Notes under the pieces: generated by a model | Seen by the model: the letters and a program-made list of their open reading frames with translations, nothing else | Told to the model about the DNA's origin: nothing | The model's database searches: none | Position numbers and translations under genes: made by a program | Source of the DNA: Bifidobacterium catenulatum subsp. kashiwanohense JCM 15439 = DSM 21854 | GTDB taxonomy: Bacteria; Actinomycetota; Actinomycetes; Actinomycetales; Bifidobacteriaceae | NCBI RefSeq assembly: GCF_001042615.1 | Contig: NZ_AP012327.1 | Location: 806,001 to 870,000 of the forward strand | Length of the DNA: 64,000 bases | Direction: 5' to 3' | In this document: positions 33,948 to 41,760 of the stretch, in pieces | How the letters are laid out: every line of letters begins with the position of its first letter | How positions within the stretch are numbered: position 1 is the first letter of the stretch

Positions 33948-34448
33948 ATGTCGATTATTGAGGAGCTTAAGGATGAGCGTATCCAGCGTGGTTTGACGCA
34001 ACGTGCAATTGCCGAAGCCATGGGCACTACACAATCGGCGTTATCGCGTGCTGAGCGCAACGGGAATCCCACTCAGGATTTTCTGGAAAGATATCGTTCT
34101 GCGTTGCAGCAGGTCGCTTCGAACTATAGCCCTTTGGAATTGACCACGGTCCGTTTCATTGTTGGCAAAATTGCGCGAGAATACGGTCTTGCCGAAGTCT
34201 GGCTGTATGGGTCCGTGGCTCGAGGGGATGCAAGACCGGATTCTGATGTTGATCTGTTGTATCGTTTGAAACCCGGTGAGCGGCTCGGTCTGACGCAAAC
34301 TCAGACATTGACAGATGAATTATCGTCTTATCTAGGGCGTGAAGTCTCGTTAATGGCTCTCGACACAGTCGAGCGTCGTGCCGAACGTAGTGCTGCAGGT
34401 CGTCTGTTCTATGAACGGATAAAACCTGATTTAATCAAGGTGGCATGA
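33948..34448 (+). CDS. HTH-fused minimal nucleotidyltransferase antitoxin (MntA-like)
   Basis: The 166-residue protein joins an N-terminal Xre helix-turn-helix (RGLTQRAIAEAMGTTQSALS, about 14-33) to a minimal nucleotidyltransferase domain. The nucleotidyltransferase motif is LYGSVARGDARPDSDVDLL (GS at 88-89, Asp100 and Asp102). MntA antitoxins neutralise HEPN RNases by AMPylating them. Here the extra HTH domain probably lets it also repress its own promoter. It overlaps the HEPN gene by 4 bp, in the order antitoxin first, the reverse of the usual hepT-mntA. Confidence 0.88.
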   Translation: MSIIEELKDERIQRGLTQRAIAEAMGTTQSALSRAERNGNPTQDFLERYRSALQQVASNYSPLELTTVRFIVGKIAREYGLAEVWLYGSVARGDARPDSDVDLLYRLKPGERLGLTQTQTLTDELSSYLGREVSLMALDTVERRAERSAAGRLFYERIKPDLIKVA

Positions 34449-34879
34449 GCATGGTTGTGCATCAGGATTGGCGGTATCGTGACTTTGTGACATTGACCGC
34501 CATGGTAGAGCATCTGGTCCATGCGTATGGTGATGCGCAATATTTTGATGCTGCGGAAGAGTTGGCTTGCGATCGGAGATCGTTTAATTCTGTTGCTATG
34601 GAGCTTACTCAAGCACAGGAGTGCGCACGTCGGTTGTCCAATGAGTTTCGTGATGTCACGCCGCAATTGCCATGGCGTGAATTGCGCGGCATGCGAAACG
34701 CCATTATTCATGAGTACGATGCCATTGATGAGGAGGTTTTGTACAGCACTGCCATCTCGGATGCGTGGGAACTCGCACAGATGCTTAAACCGAAAGTGGA
34801 AGCTATGGCAGCGGCTTTTGGTGTGAAACTGGGAAAAGTGTGGGACGAATTATGGCAGTGCAGTTCAGAATCAGCATAA
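34445..34879 (+). CDS. HEPN-domain (DUF86/HepT-like) RNase toxin
   Basis: This 144-residue helical protein carries the HepT motif RGMRNAIIHEYD (Arg84, four residues, His89, then E-Y), the R-x4-H active site of HEPN RNases. The following Tyr is the kind of residue that MntA proteins AMPylate. It is likely to cut tRNA or other RNA when not modified. The start lies inside the stop of the partner gene (ATGA). Function follows from family membership; activity is not shown. Confidence 0.85.
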   Translation: MSMVVHQDWRYRDFVTLTAMVEHLVHAYGDAQYFDAAEELACDRRSFNSVAMELTQAQECARRLSNEFRDVTPQLPWRELRGMRNAIIHEYDAIDEEVLYSTAISDAWELAQMLKPKVEAMAAAFGVKLGKVWDELWQCSSESA

Positions 34880-35209
34880 CGTCCACTTCAGGTCGGCGAT
34901 GGTCCAGAATAGGAATGCTGATCAGTCCTAGGCATCCAATAATCATGCCTCTCATGCAATACCGCTTCTCTGCAGGGTTTCCATGGTTCGATCGCTTATT
35001 AACCTTCATGATGTCCATTCAAAACTGCACGGTGATACGGAATATGTGAACTCGCTGAAAACGGCGCTGAAACCAGATGTAATGAAGAGGTCAGCAGATT
35101 GCGGAATGTAACACAGAAGAAAACGTCAATCGTTTGACTTCATGTGAGGTTAAACGGTTATGATGGTGCAAGAGGGATTGTGTTCATTTTTGAGTGAGGA
35201 GTTCGTCAT
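34880..35209. other. Intergenic stretch with a promoter for the SDR gene
   Basis: No gene is seen. Near the right end TTGACT (35134-35139) and TATGAT (35159-35164), with 19 bp between, make a plausible promoter for the SDR gene. Confidence 0.4.
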
Positions 35210-35920
35210 ATGAGTACCGCAGCAGGAAAGAAAATCGCTATCGTCACCGGTTCCGCGCTTGGATTGGGATACGAGCTGACTCGACAGCTGATCGCCAAAG
35301 GATGGTTCGTTGCTGGTATTGATTTCAATGGCGCACGCCAGGCGGAGTTGTCAAAGACTTTTGCTGCCGACGAATACAGAGCTTTTGTGGGCGATATTTC
35401 CGACGAATCGTTCGTGAAGAACTCTGTTGCCGCAATCTCGAAAATCGGTCATATCGATTTGCTGATCAACAATGCCGGGCAGCCTTCGTTCAAAGTCCCG
35501 ACCGCATACGAGGCGGCCGATGTGGACAAGTGTCTGAAGGGGCTGAAAGGCATGGTGTTGTGGAGTGTGGAAACGCTGAAAGCAGACGGTGAGCGGGATC
35601 TCAAAATCGCCAACGTTATGTCTACTGCGGCAACGCGAGGCAATCCCAACGAATCCGTGTACTGCGCCACCAAGTGGGGCGAGAAGGGCTACACCAAGAG
35701 TTTGCAGGCCGCATACAAGGGGACCAGTGTGAAAATCGTGGGTGTCTATCCGGGTGGCATCGACACCCCGTTCTACCGTGACAGCCATGACTACGTTTCA
35801 GAAGAAAAGCAGCATACCTTCATGCGTGCCGACCAACTGGCCGAAGTGATTCTGTTCAATCTGGTCAACGAAGCGAATCTGACCGTCACCGATATCGAAA
35901 TCAACCGCAATCCGGCGTGA
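35210..35920 (+). CDS. Short-chain dehydrogenase/reductase
   Basis: This is a 236-residue classical SDR. It shows IVTGSALGLGYE (TGxxxGxG, cofactor binding), LINNAGQPSFK (NNAG), a Ser in NVMSTAATRG and YCATKWGEKG (YxxxK catalytic pair), and VGVYPGGIDTPF as the post-catalytic motif. It should oxidise or reduce an alcohol or carbonyl with NAD(P). The substrate cannot be read from sequence. GAGTGAGGAG precedes ATG 35210. Confidence 0.88.
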   Translation: MSTAAGKKIAIVTGSALGLGYELTRQLIAKGWFVAGIDFNGARQAELSKTFAADEYRAFVGDISDESFVKNSVAAISKIGHIDLLINNAGQPSFKVPTAYEAADVDKCLKGLKGMVLWSVETLKADGERDLKIANVMSTAATRGNPNESVYCATKWGEKGYTKSLQAAYKGTSVKIVGVYPGGIDTPFYRDSHDYVSEEKQHTFMRADQLAEVILFNLVNEANLTVTDIEINRNPA

Positions 35921-36024
35921 ATATAACGGATATGAAGGATTGAAGGAACGTAAAAAAGTATCGGGCATAGGCTACAGTTATCAGGTTTGCGCAACGTGCG
36001 TAATATTTGACATGAAAGGCCATT

Positions 36025-38097
36025 GTGCCCGATACCGTTTTTGATGAAGATACCCTCGCAGCCGCTTCCAAAGCGATGGGCGAGGAAGAGGAACGCCCGC
36101 TGACGTTCGCCGAGCTCGGCGTTCCTGGCCCGCTGGTCCGCGTGCTTGCGGCCGATGACAAGAAAACCGCTTTCCCGATTCAGGCCGACACGCTTCCCGA
36201 TTCGTTGGCTGGGCGAGACATTCTCGGCCGCGGTCGTACCGGCTCCGGTAAGACGTTGGCGTTCTCGATTCCGCTGGTCGCTCGCTTGGGTGAAGTGGAT
36301 GCCAACGAATATGAGAACATGAGCCAGTTCCGCCATGAGGTTGATCGTGTGAAGCAGGCTCATGCCAAGGAGCGTCGTGCCGACAATTTCGTGCCTCATC
36401 CGCGTGGCTTGGTGCTTGCTCCGACACGTGAGCTTGCCAACCAGATCAACGACGTGCTGATGCCACTTGCCCAGATATACGGCATCAACACCACCACCGT
36501 GTACGGCGGCGTACGTTATGCCCGCCAGATCCGTGACCTTCAGGCCGGTGCCGATATTGTGGTGGCCTGCCCAGGTCGTCTTGAGGATTTGATCGAACAG
36601 GGCGCGCTCACCTTGGACAAGGTTGAGGTCGCGGTTATCGATGAGGCCGACGAAATGGCCGATATGGGCTTCCTTCCGCCAGTCAAGCGACTGCTCGGCC
36701 AGATTTCGTTCGACGCGCAGATCATGCTGTTCTCCGCCACGCTCGACCATGGCGTGGACGAAGTGGTGGAAACCTTCCTGTCCGATCCGAAGGTGCATAG
36801 CGTCGATTCCGCGACGGCGACCGTTGACGAGATGACCCACCATGTGTTCAAAACCACGCAGGGCAACCGTCACGAGCTGGTGCGCACCCTCGCTTCCGGC
36901 AAGGGCCGTCGCATTCTGTTCACCCGTACCAAATTCCAGACTCAGAAGCTTGCCAAGGATTTAACGCAGAACGGCATTCCTGCGGCCGAATTGCACGGCA
37001 ATCTGAGTCAGAACCAGCGTGACCGCAATCTGGCCGCCTTCAACTCCGGCGATGTGAACGTTATGGTGGCCACCGATGTGGCCGCGCGAGGCATCGACGT
37101 TTCCGGTGTGGAACTCGTGGTGCAGGTCGAACCGCCGGAAGATCCGAAATCCTTCCTGCATCGTTCCGGACGAACCGCGCGAGCCGGTCATTCCGGTGAC
37201 GTGGTGACCATCATTCTGCCGAACCAGCGCCGCAGGACCCGTCGCATGATGCGTGAGGCCGGACTGACGGTCGAACCGATCGATGTGACCCCTGATTCGC
37301 CGGAAGTGTTGGAACTCGTAGGCGAAGTGGCCGAGCCGGTGTTCGGCTGGACGCTTGAACAGTCGCAGCCGGCGGGAAATCCGCGCCGCAGGAAGAATGG
37401 CAAGGGGGGTGCCGACGGCGAACGTTCCGGCAGGTCGAACCGTTCCGGCGGGCGTAACAAGGATCGCGGCAAAGACAAGGGCGGCAAGCCGTTTAAGTCC
37501 GAACGTAAGGATCGTCGTGATCGCGACCAGCGTGAGGAGCGTAACGATAGCGCGAAGAAGTTCGAACCGAAGAAGAACCGTGCGGAACGTCGTGCCGCCA
37601 AGTTCGAAGGTCGTGACAATCGTGAATTCGAAGCGCGTGAACAGCGTTGGGAACATCCTGAAATTCAGGAGGAACGCCGCGAACAGCACGAGGAAAAGCG
37701 CAACAACAAGCGTCGTGAAAAGTACGCGCGCCTGCATGAGCAGCAGCGCAGCGACAACGAACAGCGCGAAACAACGAATAGGCGTAGGAACGACGGCGAT
37801 TACGGCAATACCGACAATCGCAGGAAGCTGGGAAAGAAGAAGTCCGGACAGCTTGCGAAAAAACAGGGTGCGCCAAGCAAGAAGCAGCGCAAGTCTGAAG
37901 CCCGTGCCGAACGTCAATATGACGATAATCGTCGGTTCAAAGGCAAGAAGCATGACGAGCGTTCCTCGGATGTGAAACGCTATGACCGTCATACGGAGGT
38001 CAAGCGTGGTGGCCGTGGTGAACGTCACGACAAGCATGCAGGGCAGTCACGCCATCGCCATGCGAACATCAGGAAAGCGCCATTCCGCACGCGTTGA
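36025..38097 (+). CDS. DEAD-box RNA helicase with long basic tail
   Basis: The 690-residue protein starts at GTG 36025 after GAAAGG. The helicase core (about 30-430) has the Q-motif FPIQADTLP, Walker A GRTGSGKT, PTRELA, VIDEADEMADMGF (DEAD), SATL, and VAARGIDVSG with HRSGRTARAGHSG. The tail (about 455-690) is a long Arg/Lys/Glu/Gln-rich disordered region that probably binds RNA and may drive condensates. Actinobacterial relatives act in ribosome assembly and cold adaptation. The core tolerates one insertion (about 95-125) between motifs I and Ia. Confidence 0.93.
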   Translation: MPDTVFDEDTLAAASKAMGEEEERPLTFAELGVPGPLVRVLAADDKKTAFPIQADTLPDSLAGRDILGRGRTGSGKTLAFSIPLVARLGEVDANEYENMSQFRHEVDRVKQAHAKERRADNFVPHPRGLVLAPTRELANQINDVLMPLAQIYGINTTTVYGGVRYARQIRDLQAGADIVVACPGRLEDLIEQGALTLDKVEVAVIDEADEMADMGFLPPVKRLLGQISFDAQIMLFSATLDHGVDEVVETFLSDPKVHSVDSATATVDEMTHHVFKTTQGNRHELVRTLASGKGRRILFTRTKFQTQKLAKDLTQNGIPAAELHGNLSQNQRDRNLAAFNSGDVNVMVATDVAARGIDVSGVELVVQVEPPEDPKSFLHRSGRTARAGHSGDVVTIILPNQRRRTRRMMREAGLTVEPIDVTPDSPEVLELVGEVAEPVFGWTLEQSQPAGNPRRRKNGKGGADGERSGRSNRSGGRNKDRGKDKGGKPFKSERKDRRDRDQREERNDSAKKFEPKKNRAERRAAKFEGRDNREFEAREQRWEHPEIQEERREQHEEKRNNKRREKYARLHEQQRSDNEQRETTNRRRNDGDYGNTDNRRKLGKKKSGQLAKKQGAPSKKQRKSEARAERQYDDNRRFKGKKHDERSSDVKRYDRHTEVKRGGRGERHDKHAGQSRHRHANIRKAPFRTR

Positions 38098-38140
38098 TCG
38101 CTGAAAAGCAAAATCAAAGCTTGCATAGCTGGTAGACAAT

Positions 38141-38191
38141 AGAAAACGGTGTCCGACAAGGTATATGAACACTTGGCGGACACCGTTTTCT
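38141..38191. terminator. Bidirectional terminator between the helicase and fetB-like genes
   Basis: A 15-bp perfect stem, AGAAAACGGTGTCCG, pairs with 38177-38191. It has A-rich and T-rich flanks on both sides and sits between two convergent genes. Confidence 0.88.
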
Positions 38192-38238
38192 GTTAAATCT
38201 GATTGTCTATTAATTTGCTTGGCGATATGAAAAATTAC

Positions 38239-39027
38239 TCAGCCTGTAATCGGATTGTATTGGTCGTCTGCAGTGAAGCACTTACGGTACGCCATCACCA
38301 TAATGAGACTGTCAGCCAGAAGCGTCAACGCTGCGATGACGGCGAGAATCAGGAACTGGTATTTCGCCGCATCGATAGGATTGCCGCCGGCGATGATCTG
38401 ACCGGCCATCATGCCAGGTACCGTCACAATGCCACTGGAAGCCAGCGAGGCGGTAGTCGGCAGCAAACCCAAACGAATCGACGAGACGATGGACGGGCGC
38501 GCGGCCTCCCAAGCGGTCGCACCCAACGCCAACAGCGTATCCACTTCGTCACGGCGTTCCTTCATGCTTTCGAAGAACCGGCTCAACCCAACTGCCAAAG
38601 CGGACACGGTATTGCCGAGCAGCATCCCGGTCAACGGTACCACCAATTGCGGCGCATACCATGGTTGCGGGCGAATGATCAATTCGGTGACCAACGAAAT
38701 CATAATGAGCATGGTGATGACCAAGCTCAAAAACACGGGACCGACCAAACCTTTCGGTACACCCTTGGAACGAGACAGGGTGATTTGCACGGCCGCGATC
38801 AGCATGAACATCACCAGCAGCAGCACCAGCCATGGATTGTTCGACTTGATGACGAACTCCATAATGAAACCCATGGCGCACAATTGCAGCAACGCGCGGC
38901 ACGCCGACCATAGCAGTGTCTTGCCAATGCCCATGCGCATCGCTTCGGAAATGCCTGCGGCCACGGCGACCATAACCAATGCGATAAGCAGACCCCAAAT
39001 ATCAATGGAATAGTAATTGCCGCTCAT
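38239..39027 (-). CDS. fetB: FetB-like (UPF0014) ABC exporter permease
   Basis: The 262-residue membrane protein has about seven helices. The conserved regions QLCAMGFIMEFVIKSNNPWL, LTGMLLGNTVSALAVGLSRF and the long ERRDEVDTLLALGATAWEAA are typical of UPF0014/FetB. With the ATPase it forms an exporter implicated in iron homeostasis and oxidative stress in E. coli. Its start overlaps the stop of the ATPase gene by 4 bp, so the two are coupled. Confidence 0.85.
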   Translation of the reverse strand: MSGNYYSIDIWGLLIALVMVAVAAGISEAMRMGIGKTLLWSACRALLQLCAMGFIMEFVIKSNNPWLVLLLVMFMLIAAVQITLSRSKGVPKGLVGPVFLSLVITMLIMISLVTELIIRPQPWYAPQLVVPLTGMLLGNTVSALAVGLSRFFESMKERRDEVDTLLALGATAWEAARPSIVSSIRLGLLPTTASLASSGIVTVPGMMAGQIIAGGNPIDAAKYQFLILAVIAALTLLADSLIMVMAYRKCFTADDQYNPITG

Positions 39028-39821
39028 GCCTGCGCTCCTTGCATCGGATCGGACTGTGCCGCGAAATTATTGGAATCATTGGTTGCTACGGTGCGCGGAG
39101 CATTCGTACTCTGCAATACGCCATTGGCCAGTGTGAGAATACGCGTGGCTCGCCCATCCGGTGGGCGATGGCGAATACGAATCACCGTCATGCCCTGTTC
39201 TGCGGCCTGAGCCATGATGGACGCTACCTTATCGGCGTTCTCATCATCCAAACCGGCATCAACCTCATCGGCAAGCAGCACTTTCGGCGAAGTAAGCAAG
39301 GTGCGCGCCAAACTCACGCGGGCGGCCTGGCCTCCAGACAAGTTATGCGGAGCACGCCCCAAATCAATATCCGCGCAGCCAATGGCGTCAAGCGTGGCTC
39401 GAATGCGAGCATCCGGCAGTAGATCTGCGGGTTTGAGAGACTTACCGGCCGACCATTTCCTGCTGAATCCTTGCTTGCCTTCGCCTGCACGAATAGCCAA
39501 TGTGAACGGTAGACGAATCGCCTCGGCCACACTCGAACCGATCAATACCGGCTTCTGCGGCAAATACGCCACCTGACTACGCCACTGCTGCGGTGTGAAT
39601 TCGCTGGCGGAGCGCCCTTCAAGCTGAAAATCGCCGTTCGCATTCGGATTCAATCGTGCGAAAGCGGTAAGCAGACTACTCTTGCCCGATCCGGAAGGGC
39701 CGACCAAATCCACAATCTCACCTTGCTTCACATCAACGGATAATCCGCTGAAAATCGTGCGTTGCTCACCATCGACAGGTACGACACAGGAAACATTCGA
39801 AGCCGAAAAAACATACTGCAT
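39024..39821 (-). CDS. fetA: FetA-like ABC exporter ATPase
   Basis: The ATG at 39821 gives 265 residues. Motifs seen are Walker A GPSGSGKSS, the Q-loop AYLPQKP, signature NLSGGQAARVSLART, Walker B KVLLADEVDAGLDDEN and a switch-region His in IRIRHRPPDG. A long insert (about 100-140) lies before the signature. It energises the FetB-like permease, most likely exporting iron or another metal. The long form from 39860 lacks domain similarity and was not used. Confidence 0.82.
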   Translation of the reverse strand: MQYVFSASNVSCVVPVDGEQRTIFSGLSVDVKQGEIVDLVGPSGSGKSSLLTAFARLNPNANGDFQLEGRSASEFTPQQWRSQVAYLPQKPVLIGSSVAEAIRLPFTLAIRAGEGKQGFSRKWSAGKSLKPADLLPDARIRATLDAIGCADIDLGRAPHNLSGGQAARVSLARTLLTSPKVLLADEVDAGLDDENADKVASIMAQAAEQGMTVIRIRHRPPDGRATRILTLANGVLQSTNAPRTVATNDSNNFAAQSDPMQGAQA

Positions 39822-39933
39822 AATCCAACACCATACCGCTTGACTGCCGGTCGGAAGCATTGGATGCGTTTCTTAGTGTCTTATTAGCTGGAATCGCATT
39901 GCATGGGAATATTGCGTCTGCTGTACAGGGAAC

Positions 39934-40095
39934 ATGCGCAAGGAAGCGCGATTGGAGGAAATCGTGCCGCAGTCAGAGTATCAAACCGATCCAGCACGAC
40001 TGGTGCTTCCCAATGCGCTGTTGATCGAAGGCGATCCCGACTTGGGGTTCGTTCCATGCGTAGGGCGGGTATTGGAACGTGCGTTCAAGGCATGA
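39934..40095 (+). CDS. Possible small protein of 43-53 residues
   Basis: The frame from ATG 39934 (or GTG 39964 after GGAGGAAATC, a better start) ends with a TGA at 40093-40095. It reads SEYQTDPARLVLPNALLIEG and then DPDLGFVPCVGRVLERAFKA. It has no recognised family and could be a truncated remnant or a real short gene. Confidence 0.3.
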   Translation: MRKEARLEEIVPQSEYQTDPARLVLPNALLIEGDPDLGFVPCVGRVLERAFKA

Positions 40096-40260
40096 TTATC
40101 AAAGGTAAGAGCTGCCCAATAGCATCATCCATTCAGCTTACTCACAGTATTCTTCGTTGATATCCCAAGGAAAATCAGCCTCAAGGATGAGGTCGTGCCA
40201 ACGTTTCATGGACTACAACTGGCACATTGGAAATGAAGAATATGAAAGCAAGAAGTGAGC

Positions 40261-41664
40261 ATGCGTGCATGGTTGATGAACATAAGTTTGGTGGATGGTT
40301 GGTTTCCGGCAACGATGTTTTCGGTAACCGCGGTGCTGGCGGCGATACTGCTGGGTATTGCAATATGGGAGACGGTTGGCGGAAGCCGTGTCGGCGGTAA
40401 CCGTGCAATTGCCGTAGTTGCGCGTCCGATGGTGATTGCGGTTATTGCCGGCATTATCGGATTGGTGATTGCCTGGTTGCTGTCGGACGTGTTTGTGGTG
40501 TTCGGTGTTGAGCTGGGCCCGCGTGTGATCGCATGGGCTGGTTGCGGTTGCGCAATCATCGGATTCGCGGTCAGCCATGCGATGCTGCATAGGGGAGTGT
40601 TGCGTGCCATCGCTGTAATACTGGTGGTATGCGCAGTGTTTTCTACCGCCACCGGCATCGATCAGGCGTATGGAGAATATGCCACCATCGGATCACTGTT
40701 CGGCCAAGACACCTATCGAGAAGTCGACCTGACAGGAATGACGAAACGCAGCGATTTGATTGGCGTCACGCAATGGAGGCAGGAAGCGGCAGACGGTAGC
40801 ATCAGCGATATTCCCGCACATGGCGAAGTCAGTAAAGTAAATATTCCAGCCACAACATCGCATTTCGAAGCGCGAAAGGCGCTGGTATATCTGCCGCCTG
40901 CAGCGCTTGCCACAGCCAAACACAAGCCGGCGTTGCCGGTCATACTGATGATGAGCGGCCAGCCAGGCTCTCCGGGGCGCGTGTTTGCCGCGGGCGGCAT
41001 TCAAACCATGATGGACGATTACGCGCAGCATCATGGCGGACTTGCACCCATTGTTATTGCGGCCGACCAATTGGGAGACGATTCGCATAACACCCTATGC
41101 GTGGATTCGCCGGTGTACGGCAATGCGTTGACCTACTTGACGAAAGACGTGGTCGACTGGGTGAAAACCAATCTTCCTGCGGCACAGCAAGCACAAGATT
41201 GGGCGATCGCAGGTTTTTCACAGGGGGCCACATGTTCGCTGCAAATCGGTGCGAACCATTCGGATTTGTTCGGTACCATCATCCCCACCGGCAGCGAACT
41301 CAAACCGACTAATGGCAGTGAAAGCAGTATGATCAGCCGGTTCTTCCACGGCGATCGCACCGCATATGAGAAGCAGGTTCCCATCAACGCCATTCGCAAC
41401 CATGCGCCTTCGAACCAGACGCTTGTGATCGGCGCGGGGGAGCGTGATCGCGAGTCCGTGCGCAATGTCAAACGCATCGCATCGGTTGCTCAACAGGCGG
41501 GCATGCATGCTACGGCAGTCGAATCGCTTGGCAATGCGCATGACTGGCATGCCGTGCAAGACACGTTGCGGTACGGACTTGCCGTATTCGGTTATAACAC
41601 GGGACTGAGCGATGCCAAGCCGAAATTGGCGGACTATCCGAATCTCGAACGCATCGCGATCTGA
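40261..41664 (+). CDS. Membrane-anchored esterase-type alpha/beta hydrolase
   Basis: The 467-residue protein has about four N-terminal helices (residues 10-135) followed by an extracellular esterase-D-like hydrolase domain. The nucleophile elbow is AGFSQGA and a late GNAHDWHAV should carry the catalytic His. It sits 96 bp upstream of an MprF-like synthase. In Pseudomonas aeruginosa a periplasmic hydrolase (PA0919) removes amino acids from phosphatidylglycerol next to its synthase (PA0920), so this may play the same lipid-trimming role. Confidence 0.75.
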   Translation: MRAWLMNISLVDGWFPATMFSVTAVLAAILLGIAIWETVGGSRVGGNRAIAVVARPMVIAVIAGIIGLVIAWLLSDVFVVFGVELGPRVIAWAGCGCAIIGFAVSHAMLHRGVLRAIAVILVVCAVFSTATGIDQAYGEYATIGSLFGQDTYREVDLTGMTKRSDLIGVTQWRQEAADGSISDIPAHGEVSKVNIPATTSHFEARKALVYLPPAALATAKHKPALPVILMMSGQPGSPGRVFAAGGIQTMMDDYAQHHGGLAPIVIAADQLGDDSHNTLCVDSPVYGNALTYLTKDVVDWVKTNLPAAQQAQDWAIAGFSQGATCSLQIGANHSDLFGTIIPTGSELKPTNGSESSMISRFFHGDRTAYEKQVPINAIRNHAPSNQTLVIGAGERDRESVRNVKRIASVAQQAGMHATAVESLGNAHDWHAVQDTLRYGLAVFGYNTGLSDAKPKLADYPNLERIAI

Positions 41665-41760
41665 CATGTCGTTTTGAAGCGTCAGCAACTCGCAATCGCA
41701 AGTATCAATCTGAATCATCTATCGAATCATTAATCCGAATTATTGAACGGAAGCATTGTT

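Noticed and set aside
39934..40095. Short frame of 53 residues as a fully confident gene
   Set aside because: Listed only at low confidence: there is no family match, and a second possible start makes its size uncertain.
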